NCBI GenBank assembly: GCA_910595825.1
Contig: OU343162.1
Coordinates: 129,517,634-129,581,633, forward strand
Source of the DNA: Philhelius pedissequus
Taxonomy: Eukaryota; Arthropoda; Insecta; Diptera; Syrphidae
Direction of reading: 5' to 3'
Length of the DNA: 64,000 bases
Part shown: positions 25,041 through 37,439 of the stretch, piece by piece
Layout of the letters: every line of letters starts with the position of its first letter
How positions within the stretch are numbered: the stretch's first letter is position 1
Made by a program: the position numbers and the translations under genes
The notes under the pieces: generated by a model
Told to the model about the DNA's origin: nothing
Databases searched by the model: none
The model's input: only the letters and a program-made list of their open reading frames with translations

Positions 25041-25539
25041 AGAAAGTGGTCGGAAAGTGTAAAAGCGATTCGAGCATGTTTTCCCATATAAAATTTTCGA
25101 GGGAATTAAATATTCCGTGGGAAACGAAATTCCCTGGGAGATTACCGATAGGGCCCAATGGCGTAAATTGTGTGGTACAGTTCTGCATACAAGCAAATGG
25201 AAATTGGTGTTGTTATCTGGTCATATATAACGATGCACTCAAAAATTGTGAATTTAAATCCTAAAAACTTTGTATGCACCCAAACTGGACCCTACCCCAA
25301 ATCATATAACTGGGTCAAGCAGGGGGAGTGGGGCGTTGGTTGCTTTTTTCAAATAGAAATAGTATTGAAAAAAAATTCCTTGTGCTCTAGAAATAATGCC
25401 GAAATGCTGATCGACATTATTACCATTTTAATAGGAAACCTCTATTTCCATTTGTTAGCGAAATAAAACCTATTCGACCTTATTTATATCTACCTTATTT
25501 CACGACACCTTTAGTTTACAATGGTGTAGTTTCGAAGTA

Positions 25540-26850
25540 GGAGTTTTGCCTGTCTTAACCTGTGGAGTTCATTCTAAGTGTTGGATCTTTTGGCCTCCTT
25601 TCGGATCTGATTTTGTTTTTGATCATATTTTTCCCATTCCGCAAAAGGGTTCTGGTCCCATTAAAGGTGTCGTTGCTCCTATTTTTGCTAGGGAGTCTGC
25701 TTCTTCAATGCCCTCGATTTCTATGTAAGCTACCCAATGCAGTGAGACTTTATTATGATTGCCAATCTCATTCAGTCTGCTCACCCATTCCCATACCAGT
25801 TTTGAGCTGATAGAATAAGAGCTTAGTGCCTTTAACGCAGCTTAACTATCTGACATGATGGAAATATTTTCGTTCCTATAGTTTGTTTCGAGGTTACGTT
25901 CTGCGCATTTTCCTATTGCGTAAACTTCTAGTTGACTGCTACATCGGAACGGAGAGTTTAGTTTAAGTCCCAAGAACTCCTGCACCAGTCCCTTCAGTTG
26001 ATCTCGATCCATCAGTTTACAAGTTTGGCATTTTCTATGAGAGTGTAGTTTAAATTCTTACCTACCCAATCTTTTTTGAGACTTGACTCCGTTTTGAAGT
26101 TCTTTTGGAAGTTATATTTTTTGATCATGCCATCTCTTGGGATGTCCAAGAGGCTTGTTTCTTTAAACTTAGGAATCAAGGCTCTTTCACTAGAACCTAT
26201 TATTTTCCCCATCCAAATTCCGTCTTTGGCAAATATCAATATGGCGTTTAAGTTGAGTTTTCTACTACCACATACAATGGAGTCAAGTTGATAAGGATTT
26301 CCATGGCTGCTGTGGGACAGATTGTCATAGCTCCGGTGATGCATTAGCGTGTCAGCCTTTGTATTGTTTACAGTTACCTCGATATATTTGTTCCATAGAA
26401 GTTCAATATATCTAAAGTGACTCCTAGATATTTTACCTCATTCTGGATGTCGATTTCTTCCCCAGCTAACCGAATCGATTTCGTGCGTGGCAGAAGCCTT
26501 TTCCAAATAAATGGTACTATTTTAGTTTTTTTATAGGATTTATATTTAACCCCACTGAAAGACACCATTTCCTGATTATATTCAGTCCTCTTTGAACTTC
26601 CTTTGAACAATTATAACAATGTCATCAGCAAAGCTGATGCACGTTATACTTCTGTCAATTTTACAACTGAGAACCTTGTCAGAAATATCATTGCTAGGCA
26701 CACCATCTTATACAATAAAACTATATTAGACATTGGGGCAAAATTCGCAAATTGTGTAGACTGACAATTATTTATCATTATGTACCTATAAGGTAATTGG
26801 CTATTTTTAGAGCATTGGAAAGATCTGAAAAAAATTGTAAGATGTAACAA
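25540..26850 (-). pseudogene. RNase H-bearing LINE fragment: RT end plus RNase H, multiply broken
   Basis: The minus strand carries ISFADDIVIIVQRKFKE (RT YADD-like box, near 26640-26580), VKYLGVTLDILNFYG (RT thumb motif, about 26400), then NGSRSTEGTGAGVLG, CAERNLETNYRNENISIMSD and a decayed KVSLHWVAYIEIEGIEEAD (RNase H). Stops and frameshifts split all blocks. The RNase H core overlaps in content with the one at 24313-25040, so two separate LINE copies are present. It ends just outside the inverted repeat at 25508. Confidence 0.7.
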
Positions 26851-28289
26851 CCCTCTGTAATTAGATTTAGCCTTAAATGTTGTCGCCTTTGCGTGGCCTA
26901 GTCAGAAAATTTAGCTCGTTTCTTATTCTATGATCGTATTATCCTAGAATAATTAACAGTTAACCTAATTAAATGTATTAAATTTTAGTTTGTAAGATCC
27001 ATATTTTTATACATAATTAAATAAACTAATAATAGCAATAACCTGTATTCTGTTTTATAAAATTTAATATTCCATTATTTTCTTTTCTATATTCATTACA
27101 ATAAAATTAAAATCCACTTGAATTTGTTTAACTTCAGTTTGAAACATACTTTCGAGTGCAATTTTGTCTGTAATGTTTTTCAGTCTTAGATAAATTTATG
27201 CATGAGAGATTTTACCTTTTTTTCGTGTTGCCCAAACAAAAAATGTTTTCTTTTTTGTATTGCCATTGATGACTGCAACATTTATCTCATCTTTAACAAC
27301 GTTTTTATGAGCCAGTATATGAGTATACTACTGACACTGACTGAGCCCCTGGTAAAATACACATTACAATTTACAAAGCCAACAAAAAAAACAACCCTCT
27401 CTAACAATGTTTTCAACATCCGATTCGACATGGGGTGAGTGCAAACAATGGACGATTTCACGTCACCTGCCGCAGACAAAGCAAATCAAATACTATACAC
27501 ACAGTTGAATGGACCAGGAGTTGGCAATCGGGATTTCCGAAAATAAGATATACGGATTCGGAAGAGAAAGAAAAACGACACGGCACGGTGAGCCTTGAAA
27601 AATGCGCTCGTATTCCTACTAAGTACTTAGTTTATATGCTCCTGTTGAGACCACATTGTTAGGGTATGAAATAGCAGATGTGATTTAAGAATTTGGCAAG
27701 TTTAAAAAGAAAATATGTATATTTTTGTATTTTTTGGTTTGGGGTTTTATTGCTGACATGACAATTCTTTTCAGAAAATTGTGGCGGTCTCCAGAATATA
27801 ATTCAACTTTAATTGTTTTTTTTTTCGTTGAAAAACATAAAAGAAAAATATCTGATTTTAATTAAGGAGTTTACCAAAATGTGTTTTTTTCAATCCATCT
27901 TTTGCCTAACTTGAAGAAATTTCCCCAAGAGAAAAATAAAACTTGTGACCGCTGGCCGCCATGATGGATATAAGATTCACTTCTTCAAATAGATAAAATT
28001 AGCATGACAACTTTTTAATTATTTTTATCATATATTGTGCGGGAACCAAGAGCGCGGAAATTGTTTTGATTTCACGGATAATTTATTACTTTTTGTAAAG
28101 TTGTCTTGTTAACTTTATGGGCCCATTTTTTTTTTGTTAAAAAAAAACAACAATAAATTAGTTTGCAATTTCTAACCAGGACGATAAATAGTGCGGATTC
28201 CATAATTAGCAGTGTTATTTAAGTTTTATTTTTAGTATACCTTTAATTAGGAACCTATAAGAGTGCATGGTATAGAACTTATCCAAAAA
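26851..28289. other. Intergenic, nothing recognised
   Basis: ORFs at 27202-27662 overlap on both strands and lack recognisable domains. No repeat boundary was found. Confidence 0.4.
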
Positions 28290-29120
28290 ATTTCGAGAAC
28301 TCTATTTTACTATACTATACCTAATATGCAACAAGTTATGGGTTCGTGAAAAAAATCGGAATCGAGATTTTTATCAAACAACTCCCCACAATTCCGCCTG
28401 TCTGTCTGTCTGTCTTCGAGTCTACAGCCTAAACGGTTTGATGGATATGCTTCAAACTTAAAATATACTATTGTTTTTCAGAAATATGCCGCCCACACGT
28501 TTTTTTCATTTATTTTTAAGACGAAAAATATCGGTACCTTCCAAAAAGAAAAATCTCATTTTTCTCATAAACGGCAGAAACGATTTTTATAAAAAAAATC
28601 AGTTCATTAATGAACGCAAAATGTAGTTTTTGATTTTTTTTTTTGAAAATGGTTATTTTTGGTAGGAGAACCATTTTTTTTTGGTTTTTCGGTTTTTGGA
28701 AAACGGTTCATTTGATTTTTTTGATTTGTTTGGTCTAGAAATTCCTAGAAAGTTTAAACACTAATGTAAACCAAAATTTATCAAAAAAAAATGTTTTTGA
28801 AATTAAAAAAACATTTTTTCAAAACTCAAAATCTTGAAAACGACGCAGTCGATTTTTTCAAAACTACGTATTTGGTAGCTTTTTTATATTATGTTGAATA
28901 GTTAAGAAAAACTATATTCCTAAAATAAGAAACAACGGTACCTCCCATACAAATGTGAAGCAATCCGTTAAAAAAAATTATTTCTCGAAAACGGCTTCAA
29001 GAATTTTTATAAAAAAATGTGTTCTTCACTCTTAAGTAAAAAAAATATTTTATTTTGTGTATTTCCATAGAGCTATACTTTCACATTTTTTTTTTAATTT
29101 TATAAATGAAAATATATTTT
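28290..29120 (+). repeat. Family T repeat, variant subfamily copy lacking a clear tail
   Basis: The eroded head (ATGCAACAAGTTATGG, AATCGGAATCGAGATTTTTA), CTGTCTGTCTGTCTGTC (28399-28415), ACAGCCTAAACGGTTTGATG and later blocks CTCGAAAACGGCTTCAAGAA and ACGGTACCTCCCATAC match the variant at 17930-18654. The canonical tail is not seen. Confidence 0.65.
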
Positions 29121-30004
29121 TTTTTGTAAAACCGTTCCAACGATTTGTGAATTTTTTGTTTGATATACATATTTATATTAGTCCCAGAATTCAAACTCCT
29201 AATTTTTTTCCGTCAAACTATAGCAACCCAGCAATCCAAAAATATTTTATTATATATCATCAATTTATTTCTACCTAATTATATTTCACTTTCACTCATT
29301 TTTGCTATAAAGGCCTGCATACATTTATTATTTATCTTTAAAAAGCACATGAATATTATGAATATTGGTCCTAAATTATAAAGTTATATTTATATAACAA
29401 CCTTACCTACCCACCTACATCTTTCGTTTTCAATATTACAGGTACATATTTACTTTTCTTGGTTTCATATACATGCGGGTACATATTACTCTCCTAACTT
29501 AAATAATTAAAATCCATAATCTAGATTTAAATATACATTTGTAGGTAGGTACCTATGTAAGTATTGCTTGAATCACCCATTGGATCATTCATTATACTAA
29601 GAATCAAGCTCAAAAACAAAGCATGTAAACATACTTGTTGGAAGCTTGCAATATTTTCAAACCATTAAATTTACATGTTTTCAATGAAACAAAAATAAAT
29701 TGCAAATTCTAACATCAAGTTTCTTTGCTTGGAGGTATAGCTAAAAACAATTCCATGACAGCCAAATCAATCATCAGACTCCTTTCTAATGCTTACTCTA
29801 TTAATTTCATTTTGTTGCCTTTCTTAGTGTGGAATCCGACATCCTTTCGATTTGGCCTTATAATTTGAAAAAATATTAAAGATTAAACTACAACGGAATT
29901 AGAATATTGTTTAGTTTTTAAGATTTCCAAACAAAAATATATTTTATTGTGTAAATCTTCCAACCAATATGTTTGACCAAAATTTTCCATAAAATTGAAA
30001 AAAC
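29121..30004. other. AT-rich spacer, nothing recognised
   Basis: Only low-complexity AT sequence is visible. Confidence 0.45.
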
Positions 30005-31570
30005 ACTGACCCCAGTTTCACAGTGGGAGTTTAAGCTTAAGATCAACTGAACATTAAACTGAAATTTTGGTTAAATTCGTCCGGTTTCACAGTGAAATCT
30101 GGGGTGCCAGCACGTCACTTGATAAAATCGAGCATTGATCATCGTCGTTGAACTCGAAACAAATATTTTTTGGCTCCACGTAACTTGAAACGAGTTTCAT
30201 TTTGACTTGTACTAAAAAAAATTATTGTGAACTAGAATTTGAAATGTCAAATAGTATTTTTTAAATTAAAATTATTTTCTCAATTTTAAAATCCGCATTG
30301 TGTTGATATTTTTAAAATGGAAAATGAAGATAACGAAGCTTCTAATGCCAAAGTCAAAAGAAAATATTGAAGAGATAATAGCAACCAATTAGTGTTGTGT
30401 GAAAATGAGTAAATATTAAGAAAAAAAAAACATCGACAAAATACTAAACTTTTTTTTTTAGTTTTGTCAAGAATAAGTAAAGAATGTTTCCGGTGGATAT
30501 TCAACACCATTCAAATCCTAAGAAGAGTAAGAAGCACTTCGATTTCTCCATATTTACAACTTAGTGATACATTGAGTCTGATAGCCAGTGGGAGTTATCA
30601 GACCAATGTGGGAACAAATGCGTTATTAGGTATGGCAGAAATAACCGTAGAGACTCTTTCAAACGCTGCTTCCAGCCCAGCGCACTGAATTATTGTTTAT
30701 TTTATATTCATATTTGTTTAAATGTAAGGGACTCCACCCATGCCCTTTAAGTTAAGCTAATTGGTTCTCAGCTTAAATTTCACTATTATATGTATGTATT
30801 TAAAATCCCTCCAAGTAAAATAAAAACGGTTTAAAAAATATACTCTCATTTCTCATATCAACGAAATATTACCCAATTCTTAAGATCTTTTTGCGGAGGT
30901 CATTTCTGTGTTTAATGAATTTTTCAATTATTCCCAGAGGAAACCGCTTGTTTTCCTTCCTTGGGAGGTTCCTCTGGACAAGTCATGATGACAACTCATA
31001 AATCTAGTAATAATCTCCAACTACTTTTTGTTAATGGACATGTTTTGCTTGGGTTCCATATTTGTTTTGTGGAAATACTCCCGACGACGATAACTAAATT
31101 CTATCGACTAAAAACTTTTGTTTCAAACGTCTGTTTGAAATTTGTGTGCTGCCAATTTTACAATACAATCGAGCGAAATCGATTGAACCAAATTAGATGC
31201 TGACAGTGCTCAATTTACGTGCTGGCACACCTGATCTTCAGATCAGTTGAACTTCGTTTAGCTATATTTTATGAAAAATAGTTGGCAACATGTTTCTTTG
31301 CCTCGTGCTCCCTTTCTCTCTATGGAAATAATAAATAAAATAATATTCAAAATCACTATAACAACTCGATAACATTTGAATACACAATTTTGTTTTGTTC
31401 ATAATATTTTCTGAAAAAAAAACAATACAAACGCTGAACTGATATTTAAACGGCAGAATAATCTCGGTTTACTTAAACTACAAATTGAACTCAGTTCAAG
31501 GTTTAAACGACACTGTGAAACCGAATAAATTGTTGATCTGAAATTTAAACTGGGGGTAACTGTTGTGAAC
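30005..31570 (+). mobile_element. PIF/Harbinger element relic with terminal and subterminal inverted repeats
   Basis: The outer ends CCCCAGTTTCACAGTGG (about 30010) and, inverted, CCCCCAGTTTAAATTTCAG (right end about 31557) face each other. The right flank is TAA and the left flank TGA, compatible with an eroded TWA target duplication. Inner inverted copies share TGCCAGCACGT (30100-30115 and 31214-31230). The interior has a Harbinger transposase N-terminus. Nothing of the DDE domain was recognised, so it is a defective copy. Confidence 0.6.
30464..30688 (+). pseudogene. PIF/Harbinger transposase N-terminal fragment
   Basis: The 74 codons read CFRWIFNTIQ, then STSISPYLQLSDTLSLIASG and SYQTNVGTNALLGMAEITVE. 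This follows the Harbinger/DDE4 N-terminal pattern of a 'LxxxLRFLAxGSYQxxVG...GxxQSTVS' segment. Key positions are altered (TLSLIASG for the usual LRFLA) and the frame ends before the catalytic domain. Confidence 0.65.
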
Positions 31571-31899
31571 CATATCGAATTGATCTCAGCTGGTTGTGAA
31601 CGGTTCTTTCAAAAATTATTTACAAATTGAGGATTTCTGATTCAGTATTGGGTACATACATATATACTGATTTCGTAATTTAATGATAATAAATTGTTCA
31701 TTGTTAATTCTTTTCTGTAAAAGCAATTCGATTTGGTAAATAGTATTTTTCTTTTGAGAATTTTGGTTGTTTACATATTATTATAAAAATTTTTGAAATT
31801 ATTCACAGCGACTACTAAATTTTAGACGATTCTATTATTGTCATATCTCATAATTAAGGACCAACCATAATTTCTAACATAAAATAGTCCTCCTGTTTT
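31571..31899. other. Spacer, nothing recognised
   Basis: AT-rich, no supported feature. Confidence 0.4.
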
Positions 31900-32265
31900 T
31901 GAAATATTGAACTTTCTAAGAAGCTATTGTTCAAAATCGCTCGCGCCGTTAATGAGAAAGTCGAAATTAAAAAAAAAAACTGTTAAATGGCAGTTACCGT
32001 TTATAAACAACACTTGCACAGAATTTTTTTAAGTCAAAAGGTAATCAAGATTTACCTACAAAGAAATAAATGCCCGCCCCTTATCTTAATTACCAAGTTT
32101 GAAGGAAAACACTTCAGCGGTTTAGGCTTTAGTTTGACCTACAGACAGACAAGCGCTATTGCGGGCCCTACTTTTTCGTGTTTTCTATCATCGAAAATGT
32201 CACGTTTGATCAAAATCTTGAGTTTTATTTTTTTCCAAATGCAAAAGTTTTCCTATAGTAAAAAT
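31900..32265 (-). repeat. Family T repeat, head-proximal fragment, reverse
   Basis: ACCAAGTTTGAAGGAAAACA, TTTGACCTACAGACAGACAA, TGTTTTCTATCATCGAAAAT and CAAATGCAAAAGTTTTCCTA are the reverse complement of the family T head region. The tail half is reduced to AAACTGTTAAATGGCAGTTA. Confidence 0.65.
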
Positions 32266-35200
32266 TAGTTGTACATCGAAATTAATGTATTAATGTTTCC
32301 ATTTTGAAAATACCTAAAATCAAAATTCAAAATAATAATATGCAAAGACATACCCTATTTTTTAAATATTTTTTTTTATTTATCTTATATTTAAAAAAAA
32401 TATACAATTTGCACTGTGTTTCAAAAAATATAACTTATTTATGTTTCCCTATAAGAAAAATGACTAGATTTTTACTTCACAAAAATAATTATAGTGATCT
32501 ATGTTTAGAATTTTAAAATAGCTATAGATTTATTTTAGCTTAGTTTTCTGTTCGTATAAGGTACATTTTAGTTTCATTTTTATATTTCTAAGGCGAATAT
32601 TTATACAATAAAAATATATGAAAAAATTTTTTTTTATAAAATTAAATATTTTATTCTTGCTTAAAAAAATAACACTTGCAAAATATTGATATCTAAATGT
32701 TAGACATTAACTTAAGTTCAGATTATTAAAATTTTAATTATTTTCCGATAATTCCAAGCAATATATAAGTTCAAAATTTTAAAATTACAAGACCAAATGT
32801 GAATTATATTATTTGGAGATCATAATTTCAAAATTTTAGTTTTTAGTGAAAATCTTAATTTGTTTAAAAACATATTTATCCTTTTCGTTCCTTTTTGTTT
32901 TAAACATCTATAAAACCATTATTGAATTTAAAATATGTAATTTTAATGTAAAGTGTCGTCCAATTTTGGCTGAATTTAAATACAACTTATTATAATTTAA
33001 AAGAAAATTCGGTAAAAAATCAAATTTCTGATATTTGACAAAAACTAAGCTATTTGCTAAACCAAACTTAAGAAGGCTTAGCGAAGGAAAAAGAATTGAC
33101 ATTTGTCAATACTTTTCGGAACCATAATACAAAGTAGTAGTAGATATTCTTCATGAATTTTGGGACGGATTTTTATTAATTGAAAATTTTAACTCGCGGA
33201 TTAACTTCTACTATGTGGCTAAGACGTGGAATAAGTATTATTTTATTAATATGGTTAAGAGAATTTTGGTATTCCTATCATATTTTGTGATTGTTATTTT
33301 TTTAATATAAGACAATTAAATAATTTTAAAATTGTAAAATAAGAAAAAAAAATGTCTTATTTCCAATTTCGAAAAATATACATAGCCTTGTTATCAAATA
33401 TTTCAAAATTGTAAGATAACAAAAAATTATTTTTCTCATGTCACAATTTCAAAACAAAACAATTAAAGGCAAATAGACAAGAAATGATATTAACAAAAAT
33501 CACGGAGACACGATAAAAGAAAATTATTACTTTGAAATCGTTTTATATTATTTTATACAAAAAATATCAACATGTACAAACATTTATATGTAAGTAGATT
33601 AACGTAATATTTAATTATAAAATTGTATTTACGTACATATTTATTTTGAGGATGTTTCAGAGAATTTAATTGATAGTTTATAAAAACTAAAAATTATTTT
33701 TCCACTATTTTAAACATATAAACATTATTTCAAAATTGTAAGACAAGAAAGTTCGCGAACTTAGAAGAGATTTTCTTAATATTTTTTTGTGCATCTTGTT
33801 CTTATTTAATATTTGTTTCTAAAAATGAATTAAAATGATATTGTTTTTATAAGTGTAAATTGAAGTCTCTACAAAGCTTAATTTCAGATAAAAATATGTT
33901 TTTAGAAAAATAATGTAGCAGTAGCAGTGCATTTTTTGTCAGGACCTAACAAATAATAATTGATATGAAAAAAGTCTTTACTAAGTTCGTGTTATTTATT
34001 TCTAAATATTTTTCCTCTCGTGTCACAATTTTAAAATAATTATTATAAACAAAATTAACCTTAATTATGTAAATATATAGCCCCCCTGGATATTCAGTTT
34101 CTAAACTTTTACAAAATTATTCTTTTTAATTTATGATGAATTCTATAAAATATTAAGAATGCAGACATTATTGAGCTCTAATCATAAAATTGTAAAAAAT
34201 TAAGGATTTGATTGGAAATTCATTAGATTAAAAACTTAAGAAACAGAACTGGGCTTAAGGACTGAATTTGTTTTGTATAATTAAAAAACGCTTTTATGTT
34301 TGAATGCAAAAGTTTTTAGATTGTCAAAATTTACTGAAGTACTATTTTATACTTATATATCGTTTTCGAGTGGACGTTCAGGGTAATTCTTTTTATTCCG
34401 AATTCCATATTTTATAGGAATAGAGCATAAAGAACGAAAAAAGAATGTCCTGTCGAAAACGACAATTTAAATCGAACTCAATATCATTTAAATTCGTGTA
34501 TTCAATTTGACTGAAAATTAACACAGAAAACTTTCGATCCACTGGCAAAAATCGGACATAATAACTGTTGTTTAGAAGAATGACAGTTTAAAAAAAAATG
34601 TTTTCAATAAAAAAACTACAATGATCCGATTTTAATAATAAAAAAAAGGTTAACACATTTGAATTCCGTGGTTATAATATCGTCAATTGTGAAACTCTTG
34701 AAGTGTTTAAGAAACCGAGATTAAAATGAACATTTGTTTAATTGCATTTTTCAAGAAACAAATGCAGGTTTTGAAATAAATACTGGACAATATGTTTCAA
34801 TGTCTGCAAAATGGATTTGATTTCCCTAAAAAATATGCACAATCAAGATTTCATATTCGAACTTACACGAATCAATGACGATAGTGATTCCACTAAAAGC
34901 AAAATAGGAAACATGAACAAGAATCTTTGAAACTATATGAGTGAAATATACACAGTTTAAAAAAAAAACATTTCTATCACATTCATTTCAATTCGATTTG
35001 TAAATATTTTCATTTTCTAAATGCATTTGTCTGTTTTTTTGATTTTTTTTAGTCAACCTTTCTGCCCTCATATTTATAGTAAAATGTTGGAAACAATTTT
35101 GTTGAGTAAAGTGTGTCTAATGTTTTCCCCACTAAGACTCAAAAATTAAGTATATAAAGTCATAAAGATAGAAGTTCTTCAAACTAATCAATAAATTGAT

Positions 35201-35354
35201 GAGCGAACCAGTTGTAGTTTGGTTAAGATTTTCATTTCATACATTGTTCTTGTTTTTTGAATATTGTTTGACCTCCGGAAAATAATTAAATAAAAAAAAT
35301 CTGACTTATGCCATTGAACCTATGTTACACTTTAAGAACCGCCTAACCTTAAAA
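32266..35354. other. Very AT-rich 3' flank of tap, no gene
   Basis: This 3-kb stretch has almost no G+C-rich sequence and only short spurious ORFs. The part nearest 35354 will include the tap 3' UTR; an AATAAA on the minus strand occurs near 34393-34400 but cannot be proven to be used. Confidence 0.45.
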
Positions 35355-36479
35355 CTAAGCAACCGTATTATAGTGACCATACCCACTATTATTCACAACC
35401 TGCTCACTGTAATCCTTCCATGGTGGTGTTTGCGAGTAGAAACTGCTACTATGGTGAAATGGAGTCGTTGATGTACTCGCAGATTGCTGATGGTGCTGCT
35501 CCATTGATATGCTGGTGCTGGTGTGATTGTGATAATCATTTTGGAAGTCATTATGCTTAAAGTTTTCACTTTGAATATGAGCTTGTTCACCATGTGGTGA
35601 ATATCCAATAGATGTTTGATGTTCTGCTGTGAACAAATCACATGATTGATAGGAAGGTGTTGCTAAAGGAACTCCGACAGTTGCTGCTGCGTTAAACGTG
35701 CTCTTAAAGAGATCATATTTCTCCTGAGAAAAATCTGCGCTTGTCTCTGGCATTCGTGATTGAGAACTGCAAAACCCATACTGTCGCATGCTACTGTAAA
35801 GGTCGAAATGTCCAAATCCATGACCAGTCATCATGGGATACGGTCTTGGATTAACAAAAATAGCATCAAATAGCTCCTTTGTTATTCTCTCCCCACTCAA
35901 TGTTAAATTTTGCAATTTTTCTAGGTCAAGATTTATTGTACCTCCGCTCTCGAGCACCTGTTCCAAAGCGAAAATGTAGTTGTGCGCAAATCGCAAAATT
36001 TCAATCTTCGTCAATTTGGTTTCTTCTGGGAGTGATGGCAAAGTACTTCGCAGACGCTCCAATGCATCATTCAAGGTGTGCATACGATTTCGTTCGCGGT
36101 CATTTGCCTTCATCCGACGGAACTTTTTGATGCGAACCACTTGAGTTGGACTCCGGGAGCGCGTCACCCGATTTTTGCCAACTGCGTATTTTCGTTTCGG
36201 TTTTGCTTCCTTGGTGGGAGTTGATGTTTGAAATCCCAATTTCGGAGTGAATCCCGACATGGAATCCGAATTTGCGTGCAACAAGACATTTCCCCCGGCA
36301 GGTATTGGCGGATCCGATATCAAGTCTGGCGGAAAGTAATCCACGGATGCATCAAAAACGAGTTTTCGCGCGGCATAGTTTGGATCGGCTGTTTCGAAAC
36401 TTTTTTCGTAACCACTGTCAAAGGACGAATCGTCAAATTCAAAAGAGCGATCCTCGAAGCCACTATAGCACGATGACAT
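35355..36479 (-). CDS. tap: Neurogenin-class proneural bHLH transcription factor (tap / target of Poxn type), single exon
   Basis: This encodes a nuclear class II bHLH factor of the Neurogenin/Tap subfamily. Such factors dimerise with a Daughterless/E-protein, bind E-boxes and act in neural differentiation. The basic region (RMKANDRERNRMH, about residues 122-134), helix 1 (LNDALERLRSTLPSLP), the loop (EETKLTK) and helix 2 (IEILRFAHNYIFALEQVL) form a complete bHLH at about residues 121-176. After it comes SGERITKELFDAIFVNP and a C-terminal tail rich in His, Ser and Thr ending near FYSQTPPWKDY, which I recall as typical of fly Tap. The N-terminal third is acidic and Ser/Phe-rich. I start at the ATG at 36479 (MSSCYSGF; G at -3). 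The frame is open 12 codons further upstream, but only from a TTG in an A-rich stretch. The product is 374 aa with no intron, as expected for this class. A TATA-like CTATTTAAATCC lies about 300 bp upstream at 36781-36792 (weak). Family assignment is secure; the orthologue symbol is inferred from the bHLH and its flank. Confidence 0.92.
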   Translation of the reverse strand: MSSCYSGFEDRSFEFDDSSFDSGYEKSFETADPNYAARKLVFDASVDYFPPDLISDPPIPAGGNVLLHANSDSMSGFTPKLGFQTSTPTKEAKPKRKYAVGKNRVTRSRSPTQVVRIKKFRRMKANDRERNRMHTLNDALERLRSTLPSLPEETKLTKIEILRFAHNYIFALEQVLESGGTINLDLEKLQNLTLSGERITKELFDAIFVNPRPYPMMTGHGFGHFDLYSSMRQYGFCSSQSRMPETSADFSQEKYDLFKSTFNAAATVGVPLATPSYQSCDLFTAEHQTSIGYSPHGEQAHIQSENFKHNDFQNDYHNHTSTSISMEQHHQQSASTSTTPFHHSSSFYSQTPPWKDYSEQVVNNSGYGHYNTVA

Positions 36480-37439
36480 TTCGAAAACAGATTCGTTTTT
36501 CCTTTTTTTTTTCAATGTATGTTCTTTGAAAACGTCAATCGAATATCATTACAGTATGGTGTCAACAGAACGCGTTTCGTATTCCAACTAAAGTTGTGAA
36601 AAGAGTTTTCACTAGTTTTATGCAATTTTCATTTTGGGGTTGGTGACTTTCTTATCAGAAAGGAAAAACAACCCTTGATATCCTCCGGTTTTCTAACACC
36701 AATCGCCTCGAGGGTTGGCCTCTGATGTATGGCCAATAGCAGCATAACTTGAAGGACTTATATGAGATGTACGATCAAAGGGATTTAAATAGTCACGTCA
36801 TTCATTTTATTTCGTTTTTTTTTTTTTTTTTTTTTTGTTGAGTAGAGGCTATTATACATTTTTCTATTTATTTCGACATTAAATCGCCCAGGGGCTTATC
36901 AGAAAATGCTTAGGGGATGGTTTTGTGTGGCGATTTTATATTCCTTCTGTATTCATCATCTAAATCACCCCACATTTCAATTTTCAATTTTTTTTGTTTG
37001 ATGTTTGTTTATGATGCGGATGTACGAACAGTGATGTGAAAATAAAATTGTGCAATTTATAATATACAATATGAATGATATGAATCTTTTCCAAAATAAA
37101 ATTACCCAATATTGTATAATTATTTATGAGTATTGACATCTTTGCCAGGTGTAATTTAACTAATAAAATTCCTTGCGATTTACATGACTGGGAAATACCA
37201 ATATCTATGCCAAATTTTTCCCAGCAATTTGTTTAAAAAATGTTTTTTTGGGAAAAAGTGCAACAGTAATTAAAATTTTCTACGACCTATATTATATACG
37301 ACCAAATATTCTAGAATTGCAAAAAACAAAACTATGGAATTTATTAACTTGTAGTCCGGATATTCACAAACGTAAAGTTAGGCAAATAAGATAACACTAA
37401 ACGAAAAAATACACATATCTTCTGTTCTGCTTTGAATAC
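36480..37439. other. tap 5' UTR and upstream flank
   Basis: No ORF of interest. It contains a TATA-like CTATTTAAATCC (minus strand, 36781-36792), a long poly-T run at about 36817-36838, and a less AT-rich block at 36660-36760 that could be regulatory. No enhancer motif can be asserted by eye. Confidence 0.35.

Larger units (their letters stand above)
23849..25508. mobile_element. 1.66-kb element bounded by imperfect terminal inverted repeats, containing LINE sequence
   Basis: The left end reads GTGCCGTGAAATCAGTTAGA, TGGCAATAAGGTCGG. The right end read on the minus strand is GTGTCGTGAAATAAGGTAGA, TATAAATAAGGTCGA, with further similarity into a TTATTTCCAT / TTATTTCGCT zone. The two ends are thus inverted copies over about 40-75 bp. 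The interior holds a LINE RNase H fragment, so this is either a DNA transposon that received a LINE or two related MITE ends flanking one. No transposase was seen. Confidence 0.55.

Noticed and set aside
36480..36515. 12-codon N-terminal extension of tap
   Set aside because: It would start at TTG in an A-rich run; the ATG at 36479 has a suitable context and begins the conserved-looking protein.
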